From: Butyricicoccus faecihominis
GTDB lineage: Bacteria > Bacillota > Clostridia > Oscillospirales > Butyricicoccaceae
DNA: 64,000 nt
Reading direction: 5' to 3'
Assembly: GCF_024462775.1 (NCBI RefSeq)
Contig: NZ_JANGCE010000004.1
Span: 82,023-146,022, forward strand
Under the pieces are notes generated by a model that ran no database searches, was not told the DNA's origin, and saw only the letters and a program-made list of their open reading frames with translations. A program made the translations under genes and the position numbers. How positions within the stretch are numbered: the stretch's first letter is position 1; each line of letters begins with the position of its first letter. Positions 46,832-54,999 of the stretch are shown piece by piece.

Positions 46832-47842
46832 ATGACACAGCGGGCGAAACGCGCAGTGATTTCCCTTATCTTAGCAATGACCATGCTGCTGACGGCGCAG
46901 GCGGCAGAAGTGACCAGCCTCATTCCGATTGGGCACACGGTGGGCATTAAAATGTCGGCCGAGGGCGTATTGGTAGTGAGGTTAAACGAAGTGCAGACCG
47001 CGAACGGAGCCATGTGCCCGGCGCGGGACGCCGGTGTATTGGAAGGCGATTTGATCGTTTCGGTAAACGGAACGGCGATCGATTCCAACGAGACATTGCA
47101 AAAGCAGATCGCTCTTTCGGCCGGTCAGCCGGTAACGATTGGCGTGACGCGAGACGGCTCTAGCAAAACAATTTCAGCGACGCCATGCGCTGACGAAAAC
47201 GGCGTGTACCGTATCGGCGTGCTTGCGCGGGACAGTATGGCGGGCATCGGCACCTTGACCTATGTCGATCCCGAGACCGGCGCGTACGGTTCACTGGGAC
47301 ACGGCATCTGCGAAAGTGAGACCGGCGTGCTGCTTCCCTTAAAAGAAGGCAGCTTGCTCTATTCCACGGTAGGTTCCGTTTTGCGCGGTAAGGTTGGCGA
47401 GCCGGGATCGCTGCAAGGTGAGTTTTCAGCCGACCAGCAGGTCGGTACGGTAACGGAGAATACGGAAAGCGGTATTTTCGGCACACTATCGGACAGCAGC
47501 CTATACCAGTCGCTAACGGCGTACCCGGTGGCCGAGGCGAGCGAAGTACAGGTAGGCGATGCGGAGATTATGGCGAATGTGAACGGCGACACAGTGGAAA
47601 AGTACGCGGTTCAGGTGGTCAAGGTTTATCCCGTGGACGATGAATACGGACGCGGGATGATGCTGCGCGTGACCGACGAGCGGCTGCTTCGGCAGACGGG
47701 CGGCATCGTGCAGGGCATGAGCGGCAGCCCTGTATTGCAAAACGGAAAATTGATCGGCGCAGTGACCCATGTGCTGGTAAATGACCCGACTTGCGGCTAT
47801 GCGATCAGTATCGGCAAAATGATAGAGGAAATGACAAACTGA
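46832..47842 (+). CDS. spoIVB: SpoIVB peptidase (S55)
   Basis: A 336-residue secreted serine peptidase that in Bacillus triggers the SpoIVFB/sigma-K checkpoint. An N-terminal signal-anchor (about 8-25), a PDZ domain (about 30-120), YGSLGHGI with the catalytic His, and GMSGSPV with the catalytic Ser are present. It is shorter than Bacillus SpoIVB (426). The start could also be GTG 46829; the ribosome site GCGGAGGTGAT is upstream. recN, often upstream in other Firmicutes, is absent, but spo0A follows as usual. Confidence 0.93.
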   Translation: MTQRAKRAVISLILAMTMLLTAQAAEVTSLIPIGHTVGIKMSAEGVLVVRLNEVQTANGAMCPARDAGVLEGDLIVSVNGTAIDSNETLQKQIALSAGQPVTIGVTRDGSSKTISATPCADENGVYRIGVLARDSMAGIGTLTYVDPETGAYGSLGHGICESETGVLLPLKEGSLLYSTVGSVLRGKVGEPGSLQGEFSADQQVGTVTENTESGIFGTLSDSSLYQSLTAYPVAEASEVQVGDAEIMANVNGDTVEKYAVQVVKVYPVDDEYGRGMMLRVTDERLLRQTGGIVQGMSGSPVLQNGKLIGAVTHVLVNDPTCGYAISIGKMIEEMTN

Positions 47843-47871
47843 TAAAAGAAAAGCGGTTTTTTGTATTTCCG

Positions 47872-47923
47872 TGTCGATAAATGTCTGATTATCCCGACAA
47901 GTAAAAACGCTTTTTCCGACAAA
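47872..47923. promoter_or_regulatory. Cluster of 0A-like boxes before spo0A
   Basis: TGTCGAT at 47872-47878, and inverted TTGTCGGG (47900-47893) and TTTGTCGG (47923-47916) each differ by one base from the TGTCGAA core. They stand upstream of the spo0A promoter and fit autoregulation. Confidence 0.5.
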
Positions 47924-47927
47924 AGAC

Positions 47928-47956
47928 TTGCAAGAGCTGGGAAGATATGGTAAATT
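47928..47956 (+). promoter_or_regulatory. Sigma-A promoter of spo0A
   Basis: TTGCAA at 47928-47933, 17-bp spacer, TAAATT at 47951-47956, 53 bases before the start. Confidence 0.7.
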
Positions 47957-48009
47957 AATGGCAGGTTAGAAAGAGAAACAATAATTTTTGAAAAGGTTGG
48001 TTTGACATC

Positions 48010-48768
48010 ATGGAACAGAAAATTCGGGTATTGCTTGCTGACAGCGATAATGATTTTTGCGCACATTTGGCAGAAACTTTTGCCAAAACAGAGGATATTG
48101 AACTCGCGGGAATCGCGGAGGATGGACAAAAGGCCGTAGCTGCAGTGATGGAAACAAAGCCTGATCTGCTCCTCATCGATCTGGTGCTGCCGATGCTGGA
48201 CGGCATCATGGTTTTGGATCGCCTGCGCGAGCAAAAGCTCAGCGTGCCTACGATCGTCCTTTCCGCCTTTGCCAGCCCGCAAGCGGGCGCGGAGTGCACT
48301 TCACTCGGCGTCGAACTGTTTCTGCGCAAGCCGATGGACACCGAGGCGATCGCGCAGCGCATCCGCATGTGGCGTGATGGCAAGAAACATGAGTCCGCGG
48401 CCGGCGAGGAACTTGCCCTTGAAGTCCGCGTGACCGAAGTGATTCATCAGGTCGGCGTACCGGCGCACATTAAGGGCTATCAATATCTGCGCGAAGCGAT
48501 CATGATGGCGGTAGACGATATGGAAGCGGTCGGTGCGATCACGAAGATATTATACCCCTCGATCGCGAAAAAGTTCAAAACCACTTCGTCCCGTGTCGAA
48601 CGCGCCATCCGTCATGCGATCGAGGTCGCATGGGATCGCGGCGATATCGAAACGCTTCAGAACTATTTCGGCTACACGGTATCCGGTGTAAAGGGCAAGC
48701 CGACAAATTCCGAATTTATCTCTATGATCGCCGACCGCCTGCGCCTGCAAATGCGGTTCGGCTCATAA
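48010..48768 (+). CDS. spo0A: Sporulation master regulator Spo0A
   Basis: A 252-residue response regulator. The receiver domain has the acidic pocket LLADSDND and phosphoacceptor D57 in LLIDLVLP. The C-terminal effector domain carries the Spo0A recognition helix [21 protein letters not shown]. It controls entry into sporulation. It is closely preceded by spoIVB and its 0A-like boxes; a terminator follows at 48801. Confidence 0.98.
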   Translation: MEQKIRVLLADSDNDFCAHLAETFAKTEDIELAGIAEDGQKAVAAVMETKPDLLLIDLVLPMLDGIMVLDRLREQKLSVPTIVLSAFASPQAGAECTSLGVELFLRKPMDTEAIAQRIRMWRDGKKHESAAGEELALEVRVTEVIHQVGVPAHIKGYQYLREAIMMAVDDMEAVGAITKILYPSIAKKFKTTSSRVERAIRHAIEVAWDRGDIETLQNYFGYTVSGVKGKPTNSEFISMIADRLRLQMRFGS

Positions 48769-48800
48769 ATCCAATCAAAAGCGCTAAGTACTGCATTGTT

Positions 48801-48836
48801 TTGAGCCGACGGAATTTTTCCGCCGGCTCAATTTTT
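48801..48836 (+). terminator. Terminator of spo0A
   Basis: Long stem starting TTGAGCCG and closing CGGCTCAA, followed by TTTTTC. Confidence 0.9.
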
Positions 48837-48965
48837 CATACCGCATAAACGTGCGGAACAGAAAGCCCAAACAGGCCGCCAGCCTTTTTTTGTCTGGAAA
48901 AAACAAAGGGAAACGTGTATACTATAGATTAAGAAAATTTTGCTGAAATTATGAGGGACGCACGC

Positions 48966-51596
48966 ATGAAGATAATGGTGATCGACGGCAACAGCATACT
49001 CAACCGCGCTTTTTACGGCATTCGCCAGCTTTCCAACCACGAAGGCTTGCCGACAAACGGCATTTACGGTTTTTTATCCACGCTGTTCAAACTGCAGGAG
49101 GATGAAAAGCCCGACCGTACGGTCGTCTGTTTCGACGTGCGCGAAAAAACCTTTCGCCACCAAAAATTTGAATCCTATAAGGCGACGCGCAAGGGCATGC
49201 CGGACGAGCTGGCAGCCCAGCTGCCGGTGCTCAAAGAAGTACTGGACGCCATGGGACTGACGCGCGCCGAGCAACCCGGCTTTGAAGCGGACGATCTGAT
49301 CGGTACGATCAGCCGCCTTGCGGATGAAAACGGCGACGACTGCGTGATCGTGACCGGCGATAAGGACAGCTTGCAGCTGGTCGGCGGCGGCACGGTCGTC
49401 AGTCTGGTATCCACCCGCATGGGGCAGACGACGTACGAACGCTATGATACGGCTAAATTCCATGAAAAATACGGTTTTGACCCCATTCGCCTGATCGATT
49501 TGAAGGCGCTGATGGGCGATTCCTCCGATAATATCTCCGGCGTGCCGGGCGTGGGCGAGAAAACGGCGATGCAGCTGATGCATGATTTTGGATCGCTGGA
49601 GGCGATCTATGCGCATTTGGACGATCCGAAGATCAAAAAGAGCGTGAAGACCAAGCTCGAAGCGGGCGAGCAGGCCGCGAAGGACAGCTATTGGCTGGCG
49701 ACCATCGACCGTCAGGCGCCGCTTTCCCTTGATGTCAAGCACTTGCCCGAGGAATTCATGGATGAAGAAGCGTTGTATGCGCTGCTGACGCGGCTGGAAT
49801 TTAAAAACTTCATCGCCCGACTGGGGCTTTCGGGCGAAACCGCAAAATTCGGACTGCCCGAGGTCGCCGCGGAAGAGTTGACCCGCGCGAGCGAGGCCTT
49901 TGCGCTATGCGACGCGCTTGGCGCGGAAGAGGATCCTGTGTTCGCGGTGATCGCGGGAAGCCTCAGTTCGTTCTGCCTGCTTGCGGGGGATACCGCGCAC
50001 GTGCTGTTCGAGCAGCAATTTGAGCCTGAGGACTGGGACGCGTTGACGGACCGGCTGTTCGACGGCTCAATCTCGCTGGTGCTGCATGATGCGAAGCCGG
50101 TATGCCATGCGCTGATGCGCATGGGCAAGGAACCCAAGGGCATTGCATTCGACACCTGCCTTGCCGCCTATCTGCTCGATCCGACGCAGGGAAGCTACGA
50201 CCTGCCGCGCGTGGCGCTGGCTTACTGCAATACCGAGCTGCCCGAGATCGACTGGGAAGCGGGCCCCTCGCTGCTCGGCGATACCGAAGAGGCGCTTCGC
50301 TCAATGGCGGCGCACGCGAACGCCGTGCGCGCGATCTATCAGGAGGCCGAAGCCAAGCTGGAAGAGTGGGGCATGCATGCGCTTTACTTCGATATCGAGC
50401 TGCCGCTGATGCATGTGCTGGCGGAGATGGAGGCGCTCGGCTGCGCGGTCGCGCCTGATCAGCTGCGAGCGTTTGGACAAACGCTCGATAAGCGCATCGC
50501 GGAGCTGGTCGACGAAATCTACAAGGACGCGGGCGGCGAATTTAACATCAATTCCCCGCGCCAGTTGGGCGAAATTCTGTTTGAGCGTCTGGGCTTGCCC
50601 GCGCAGAAAAAGACCAAGACAGGCTATTCCACGAACGTGGAGGTACTGGAAGGGCTGGCGGAGCAGCATCCGATCGTGGGCCGCATTTTGGAGTACCGGC
50701 AGCTTTCCAAGCTCAAGAGCACCTATGTGGACGGACTGCTCAAGGTGATCAGCCCGGAGGATGGCCGTATTCATTCGCATTTTCAGCAGACGGTAACGGC
50801 GACCGGCCGCCTTTCTTCGACCGACCCCAATTTGCAGAATATCCCCGTGCGCACCGAACTGGGACGGGAACTGCGGCGCATGTTCGTCGCGGGCGACCGG
50901 GAGCATGTGCTGATCGACGCGGATTACTCGCAGATCGAGCTGCGCGTTTTGGCGCATATCTCGCAGGACGAAGCCATGACCGAGGCGTTTTTGCATGGAC
51001 AGGATATTCACACCGCGACCGCGAGCAAGGTGTACCATGTGCCGATCGAGGATGTCACGCCCCAGATGCGTTCCTCCTGTAAGGCGGTTAATTTCGGCAT
51101 TGTTTACGGTATTTCTGATTTTTCGCTGGCGCAGGATATCGGCGTTTCCCGCAAGCAGGCGGGCGAATTTATCCGCTCGTATCTCGCCACATATCCGGGC
51201 GTTGCAAAATATATGGAGGAGATCAAGGAGAGCGCGCGAGAGAAGGGCTATGTCGAGACCCTGTTTGGCCGCCGCCGCGCGCTGCCCGAACTGAAAAGCA
51301 AAAACTTCAATATCCGTTCGTTCGGCGAGCGTGTGGCGATGAACACGCCCATACAGGGCACGGCGGCGGATATCATTAAGATTGCCATGGTGCGCGTACA
51401 CGACCGGCTGCTGCGCGAGGGGCTGAAAAGCCGCTTGATTTTGCAGGTGCACGATGAGCTGATCCTCGAAGCGCCGGTGGAGGAGCGGGACACCGCGATG
51501 CGTCTGCTGCGCGAGGAGATGGAAGGCGCGTTTCAAATGACGGCGCCGCTTGTGGCCGAAGCCAAGGCGGGGTTTAGCTGGTACGACGCAAAATAG
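48966..51596 (+). CDS. polA: DNA polymerase I
   Basis: An 876-residue Pol I. The 5'-3' exonuclease domain (GLPTNGIYGFLSTLFKL, KDSLQLVGGGTVV), a central 3'-5' exonuclease-like domain probably inactive as in many Firmicutes, and the polymerase domain with ADYSQIELRVLAHIS, the O-helix RSSCKAVNFGIVYGI and VHDELILEAP are present. It fills gaps in replication and repair. ATG at 48966 follows GAGGGACGCACGC; an in-frame ATG at 48951 is less well supported. Confidence 0.97.
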   Translation: MKIMVIDGNSILNRAFYGIRQLSNHEGLPTNGIYGFLSTLFKLQEDEKPDRTVVCFDVREKTFRHQKFESYKATRKGMPDELAAQLPVLKEVLDAMGLTRAEQPGFEADDLIGTISRLADENGDDCVIVTGDKDSLQLVGGGTVVSLVSTRMGQTTYERYDTAKFHEKYGFDPIRLIDLKALMGDSSDNISGVPGVGEKTAMQLMHDFGSLEAIYAHLDDPKIKKSVKTKLEAGEQAAKDSYWLATIDRQAPLSLDVKHLPEEFMDEEALYALLTRLEFKNFIARLGLSGETAKFGLPEVAAEELTRASEAFALCDALGAEEDPVFAVIAGSLSSFCLLAGDTAHVLFEQQFEPEDWDALTDRLFDGSISLVLHDAKPVCHALMRMGKEPKGIAFDTCLAAYLLDPTQGSYDLPRVALAYCNTELPEIDWEAGPSLLGDTEEALRSMAAHANAVRAIYQEAEAKLEEWGMHALYFDIELPLMHVLAEMEALGCAVAPDQLRAFGQTLDKRIAELVDEIYKDAGGEFNINSPRQLGEILFERLGLPAQKKTKTGYSTNVEVLEGLAEQHPIVGRILEYRQLSKLKSTYVDGLLKVISPEDGRIHSHFQQTVTATGRLSSTDPNLQNIPVRTELGRELRRMFVAGDREHVLIDADYSQIELRVLAHISQDEAMTEAFLHGQDIHTATASKVYHVPIEDVTPQMRSSCKAVNFGIVYGISDFSLAQDIGVSRKQAGEFIRSYLATYPGVAKYMEEIKESAREKGYVETLFGRRRALPELKSKNFNIRSFGERVAMNTPIQGTAADIIKIAMVRVHDRLLREGLKSRLILQVHDELILEAPVEERDTAMRLLREEMEGAFQMTAPLVAEAKAGFSWYDAK

Positions 51597-51689
51597 TTTC
51601 GATTGGAACTTCGCTGTTATTCTCCATGAAATGCGCGCTGCGGCGCGGGGGGAAAACATGCGGATGTCATGCAGTGGGAGATACAAAGG

Positions 51690-52142
51690 ATGGACGAGAT
51701 ACTATTTATTTGCACGGGCAATACTTGCCGCAGTCCGATGGCGGAGGGGCTGTTCCGTGCGCGCGGCGGGGAGAAGAAGACGGGGCTGCGCGCCGCGTCC
51801 GCGGGCCTGTTTACACAGGATGGGCTGCCCGCATCGGGCACCGCGGTAAAAGCGGCGGCCGAGCGGGGAGCGGATATCGCCGCGCACCGGTCGCGCAGGC
51901 TGACCCCGCAGCTAGCGCAGGGAGCGCGCTATCTGGTGTGCATGACGGGCGCGCATTATGATTCGCTTTGCGCGCTTCTGCCGGATCAGGCGGCTAAGAT
52001 TTTTACGCTGCTGCCCGAGGATGTCTCCGATCCGTTTGGCGGCGATCTGGAGACCTATCGCCGCGCGGCGGCTGAGATCGACCGGGGCGTGCAGGCGGTC
52101 ATTACCCAGCTGGGTGGGCCGGACGGAGAACTGGGCAAATGA
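51690..52142 (+). CDS. Low molecular weight protein-tyrosine phosphatase-like protein
   Basis: A 150-residue phosphatase with the P-loop C8-TGNTCRS (C-x5-R-S) and a C-terminal DPFGGD supplying the general acid Asp. Homologues of this type act on phosphotyrosine or phosphoarginine (YwlE-like). It overlaps rimI by 4 bases. ATG 51690 is better than ATG 51669, as GGGAG is placed 10 bases before it. Confidence 0.9.
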   Translation: MDEILFICTGNTCRSPMAEGLFRARGGEKKTGLRAASAGLFTQDGLPASGTAVKAAAERGADIAAHRSRRLTPQLAQGARYLVCMTGAHYDSLCALLPDQAAKIFTLLPEDVSDPFGGDLETYRRAAAEIDRGVQAVITQLGGPDGELGK

Positions 52143-52582
52143 ACATCGTATCGATGGAGGAACGGCACCTGCCCGCGCTCGCGGCGATCGAGCGGGCGTG
52201 CTTTCACGCGCCGTGGAGCGAGAATGCGCTGCGCGAGGAGCTGGGTTCCGGTATATTTTTGGTGGCGGAGATGAACGGTGCTGCCGTCGGCTATGTCGGC
52301 TGCCAAACCGTGATGGATGAGGGGTATATCACCAACGTTGCGACCCTGCCCGAATACCGCCGGAAGGGCGTTGGCTGGGCGCTGGTCGGCGCGCTGCTTT
52401 CACGCGCGTGGGCGGCGGGGCTATCGTTTGTCACGCTGGAGGTGCGCGCTTCCAACGCGCCCGCCATCGCCCTTTACGAGGGCTTGGGCTTTGCGCGCGT
52501 CGGTGTGCGGCGCGGCTTTTACAATGCCCCCAAAGAGGACGCGGTGCTGATGACGCGGTACAAAAAGGAGAAAGCGGAATGA
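52139..52582 (+). CDS. rimI: Ribosomal protein acetyltransferase RimI
   Basis: A 147-residue GNAT enzyme of the RimI type. It has IERACFHAPWSENALREEL near the N-terminus, the acetyl-CoA loop EYRRKGVGWALVGAL, and VRASNAPAIALYEGLGFARVGVRRGFY. In many Firmicutes it lies in the tsaD cluster, as here. Coupled by ATGA overlaps to both neighbours. Confidence 0.94.
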   Translation: MNIVSMEERHLPALAAIERACFHAPWSENALREELGSGIFLVAEMNGAAVGYVGCQTVMDEGYITNVATLPEYRRKGVGWALVGALLSRAWAAGLSFVTLEVRASNAPAIALYEGLGFARVGVRRGFYNAPKEDAVLMTRYKKEKAE

Positions 52583-53043
52583 ATATAAAATTCGTGGATG
52601 TGGACGACGGCGATCTGCTCGCGCTGGTAGCCGAGCTGGATTTGTTTTTTCATGCGGGGTGGGGCGAAACGGCTGAGCGCTACAAGCAATACCATGTGCT
52701 GTCTGGCATGGCCTGCGCCGTGGTCGCATACATAGACGGAAAACCGGCGGGCTGCGGCTGCTGGCGCGCGTACGACGCGGTCACGGCGGAAATAAAGCGC
52801 ATGTATGTCAGACCCGCATACCGGCGGCAGGGGGTGGCGTGCGCGGTGATAGAGGCTGTGGAGCGGCACGCCGCGAAGAGCGGCTGCCACCGCGCCGTAC
52901 TGGAAACCGGCGCGGATATGCCGGAAGCCCTCGGGTTTTATAAAAAGAACGGATATCGGGTCGTGCCGAACTACGGCGATTTCATCGGCGATGAGATTTG
53001 TGTTTGCATGGAAAAGCCGATTTCCGACGGAACGATGCGATGA
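52579..53043 (+). CDS. GNAT acetyltransferase, tandem copy 1
   Basis: A 154-residue GNAT protein with IKRMYVRPAYRRQGVACAVIEAVERHA as acetyl-CoA motif and ETGADMPEALGFYKKNGYRVVPNYG. The substrate is unknown. It is a clear paralogue of the next gene (same YVRPAYR.QG loop, ETxxxxPEAxxFYxxxGYR, GDxxCVCxEK C-terminus), so a tandem duplication is likely. ATGA overlaps on both sides. Confidence 0.85.
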   Translation: MNIKFVDVDDGDLLALVAELDLFFHAGWGETAERYKQYHVLSGMACAVVAYIDGKPAGCGCWRAYDAVTAEIKRMYVRPAYRRQGVACAVIEAVERHAAKSGCHRAVLETGADMPEALGFYKKNGYRVVPNYGDFIGDEICVCMEKPISDGTMR

Positions 53044-53510
53044 GCGCCCTGCAATGCCGATTTGTGGAGCACACGGACGAGGGGCTGGCCTTGCTGTCTC
53101 AGGCGCTGGACGACTTTTATTTTGACCGATTCGGCGACGCTTATCTGGATTACCGCCCGCATAACAGCCTGAACGAGCTCGCCGGCGCTGCCATGCTGTA
53201 CGATGCGGAAACGCCCTGCGGCTGCTGCGGTTGGAAGCCGCTGGATGAGACGACCGCCGAACTCAAGCGCGTGTATGTGCGCCCTGCCTACCGGAAGCAG
53301 GGCGCGGCGCGGCAACTGGTCGAAGCGATCGAAACGCAGGTGCGGCAGCTGGGCTATACGCGCACGGTGCTGGAAACCGCGCGGGAAACGCCGGAAGCCG
53401 TGGCGTTTTACGAACGGATTGGCTACCGGACGCTGCCGGAGGGCTTCGGCCCTTATGTGGGCGATAGCAACTGTGTGTGCTTGGAAAAGACGCTTTGCGC
53501 GGCGAAGTGA
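53040..53510 (+). CDS. GNAT acetyltransferase, tandem copy 2
   Basis: A 156-residue paralogue of the preceding gene: LKRVYVRPAYRKQGAARQLVEAIETQV and ETARETPEAVAFYERIGYRTLPEGFG, ending in SNCVCLEK. The start ATG at 53040 overlaps the previous stop (ATGA). Substrate unknown. Confidence 0.85.
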   Translation: MSALQCRFVEHTDEGLALLSQALDDFYFDRFGDAYLDYRPHNSLNELAGAAMLYDAETPCGCCGWKPLDETTAELKRVYVRPAYRKQGAARQLVEAIETQVRQLGYTRTVLETARETPEAVAFYERIGYRTLPEGFGPYVGDSNCVCLEKTLCAAK

Positions 53511-53521
53511 GGAGAATAACC

Positions 53522-53767
53522 ATGATCACAGTGTTCAACCGGCAGGAGATATTGCTCACGCGTGAGCAAACGGAGTATGATGACGCGCGGGAAAAGCTGC
53601 GTGGCGCGGGGATCGATTACCAAGCCAGATGCCGCGATATGCTGCGCGGCCGAGGAGGCTGCTCCGGCAGAAGCGTGATCGGCCTAAAGCAGGATTACCT
53701 GTATGAATTTGTGATCTATGTCCGCCGCGAGGACGCCGAGCGGGCCAGATACGTGATACAGAGATAA
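53522..53767 (+). CDS. Small conserved hypothetical protein
   Basis: An 81-residue soluble protein starting MITVFNRQEILLTREQTEYDDAREKLRGAGIDY, resembling short DUF2007-like domains that hold a signal-transducing fold. The assignment is tentative. It follows GGAGAATAACC and is 22 bases before tsaD. Confidence 0.7.
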   Translation: MITVFNRQEILLTREQTEYDDAREKLRGAGIDYQARCRDMLRGRGGCSGRSVIGLKQDYLYEFVIYVRREDAERARYVIQR

Positions 53768-53789
53768 AACGAAACGATCGGGTGGAACC

Positions 53790-54815
53790 ATGAGAATTTT
53801 AAGCATTGAATCCTCCTGCGATGAAACGGCGGCCGCCGTGATCGAGGATGGACGAACCATTTTGTCCAGCGTAGTGGATACGCAGATCGAAACGCACGCG
53901 CTGTACGGCGGCGTTGTGCCCGAGATCGCCTCGCGGCGTCATACCGGGGCCGTGGTGCGCGTGACTGAGGAAGCGCTGCAGCGGGCCAGCATGACAAAGA
54001 ACGAGGTGGACGCCGTCGCGGCGACCTGCGCGCCCGGCTTGATCGGAGCGCTGCTGGTGGGCGCGAATTTTGGCAAATCGCTCGCGTTCGCGCTGCAAAA
54101 GCCCTTTGTGCCGGTGCACCATATCCGTGGCCACATCGCGGCGGTGTATCTGGCGTACCCGGAGCTGAAGCCGCCGTTTTTGACACTGATCGCATCGGGC
54201 GGGCACAGCCAGATCGTGATGGTGTGGGACTACACAACGTTTGAGATCTTAGGCGGCACGCGTGACGACGCGGCGGGGGAAGCGTTTGACAAGGTGGCGC
54301 GCGTGTTGGGCGTGGGCTACCCCGGCGGGCCGAAGATCGATGAGCTGGCCCAAACGGGCGATCCGACGAAATATAAGCTGCCGCATTCCCAGATCAAGGA
54401 CGCGCCGCTGGACTTTTCCTTTTCCGGGCTGAAAACCGCCGTGATCAATTTGGCGCATAACGCGGAGCAAAAAGGGGAGGCGCTCGACCGGGAGGCCCTC
54501 GCCGCGAGCTTTTGCCGCGCCGTGGTCGATACGCTGGTGCCGCGTCTGGAGCTGGCGGTAAAGCAGTCGGGCGGTAAAAACATCGTTTGCGCGGGCGGTG
54601 TGGCGGCTAATTCCTTCCTGCGCGCGGCGCTGACCGATTTGGCCGCGCGGATGGGTTTGGCGCTTTATTTGCCGCCGCTTTCTCTTTGTGGGGACAACGC
54701 CGCCATGATCGGCAGTCAGGCATATTATGAGTTTCTTGCAGGAAATACGGGCACGACCCTGCAAAATGCTTTCGCTACTGCGGAAATCGGTGAAAATGTT
54801 TGTATAAAACGATAG
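53790..54815 (+). CDS. tsaD: tRNA N6-threonylcarbamoyladenosine transferase TsaD
   Basis: A 341-residue TsaD (Gcp/YgjD). Metal motif HHIRGH, the ASGGHSQIV loop and GVAANSFLRAAL are present. It transfers threonylcarbamoyl onto tRNA A37 with TsaB and TsaE, which are not in this window. It closes the run from lmw-PTP. Confidence 0.97.
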   Translation: MRILSIESSCDETAAAVIEDGRTILSSVVDTQIETHALYGGVVPEIASRRHTGAVVRVTEEALQRASMTKNEVDAVAATCAPGLIGALLVGANFGKSLAFALQKPFVPVHHIRGHIAAVYLAYPELKPPFLTLIASGGHSQIVMVWDYTTFEILGGTRDDAAGEAFDKVARVLGVGYPGGPKIDELAQTGDPTKYKLPHSQIKDAPLDFSFSGLKTAVINLAHNAEQKGEALDREALAASFCRAVVDTLVPRLELAVKQSGGKNIVCAGGVAANSFLRAALTDLAARMGLALYLPPLSLCGDNAAMIGSQAYYEFLAGNTGTTLQNAFATAEIGENVCIKR

Positions 54816-54826
54816 GCAAAAAGCCC

Positions 54827-54896
54827 TTTTCAAAGGGGCGTTTTTGCGGTAGAATAGAAGTGGTTTCTGTCAACAGAAACCACTTCTATTTGTTTA
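54827..54896 (+). terminator. Two consecutive hairpins after tsaD
   Basis: A first imperfect hairpin (54827-54859) and a second with a perfect 17-bp stem (54853-54869 with 54874-54890) followed by TGTTTA. Confidence 0.75.
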
Positions 54897-54900
54897 TGGG

Positions 54901-54922
54901 CACGGCAGGCTAGCCTGCCGTG
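54901..54922. promoter_or_regulatory. 22-bp perfect palindrome before aconitase
   Basis: CACGGCAGGCT followed directly by its exact reverse complement. It lies about 80 bases before the aconitase start and could be a regulator binding site or an RNA hairpin. Confidence 0.6.
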
Positions 54923-54999
54923 GAGAAGGCTGTGGAAGCCGCAACCGTTCCCGCTTGCATGCGCGGCGGGAAAAAGTTTAGAGGAGCGAACTGAGTTTT

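Noticed and set aside
46825..46950. Short frame from ATG 46825, well spaced from the ribosome site
   Set aside because: It ends after about 40 codons and has no sense composition; the spoIVB frame beginning at 46829/46832 carries the signal peptide.
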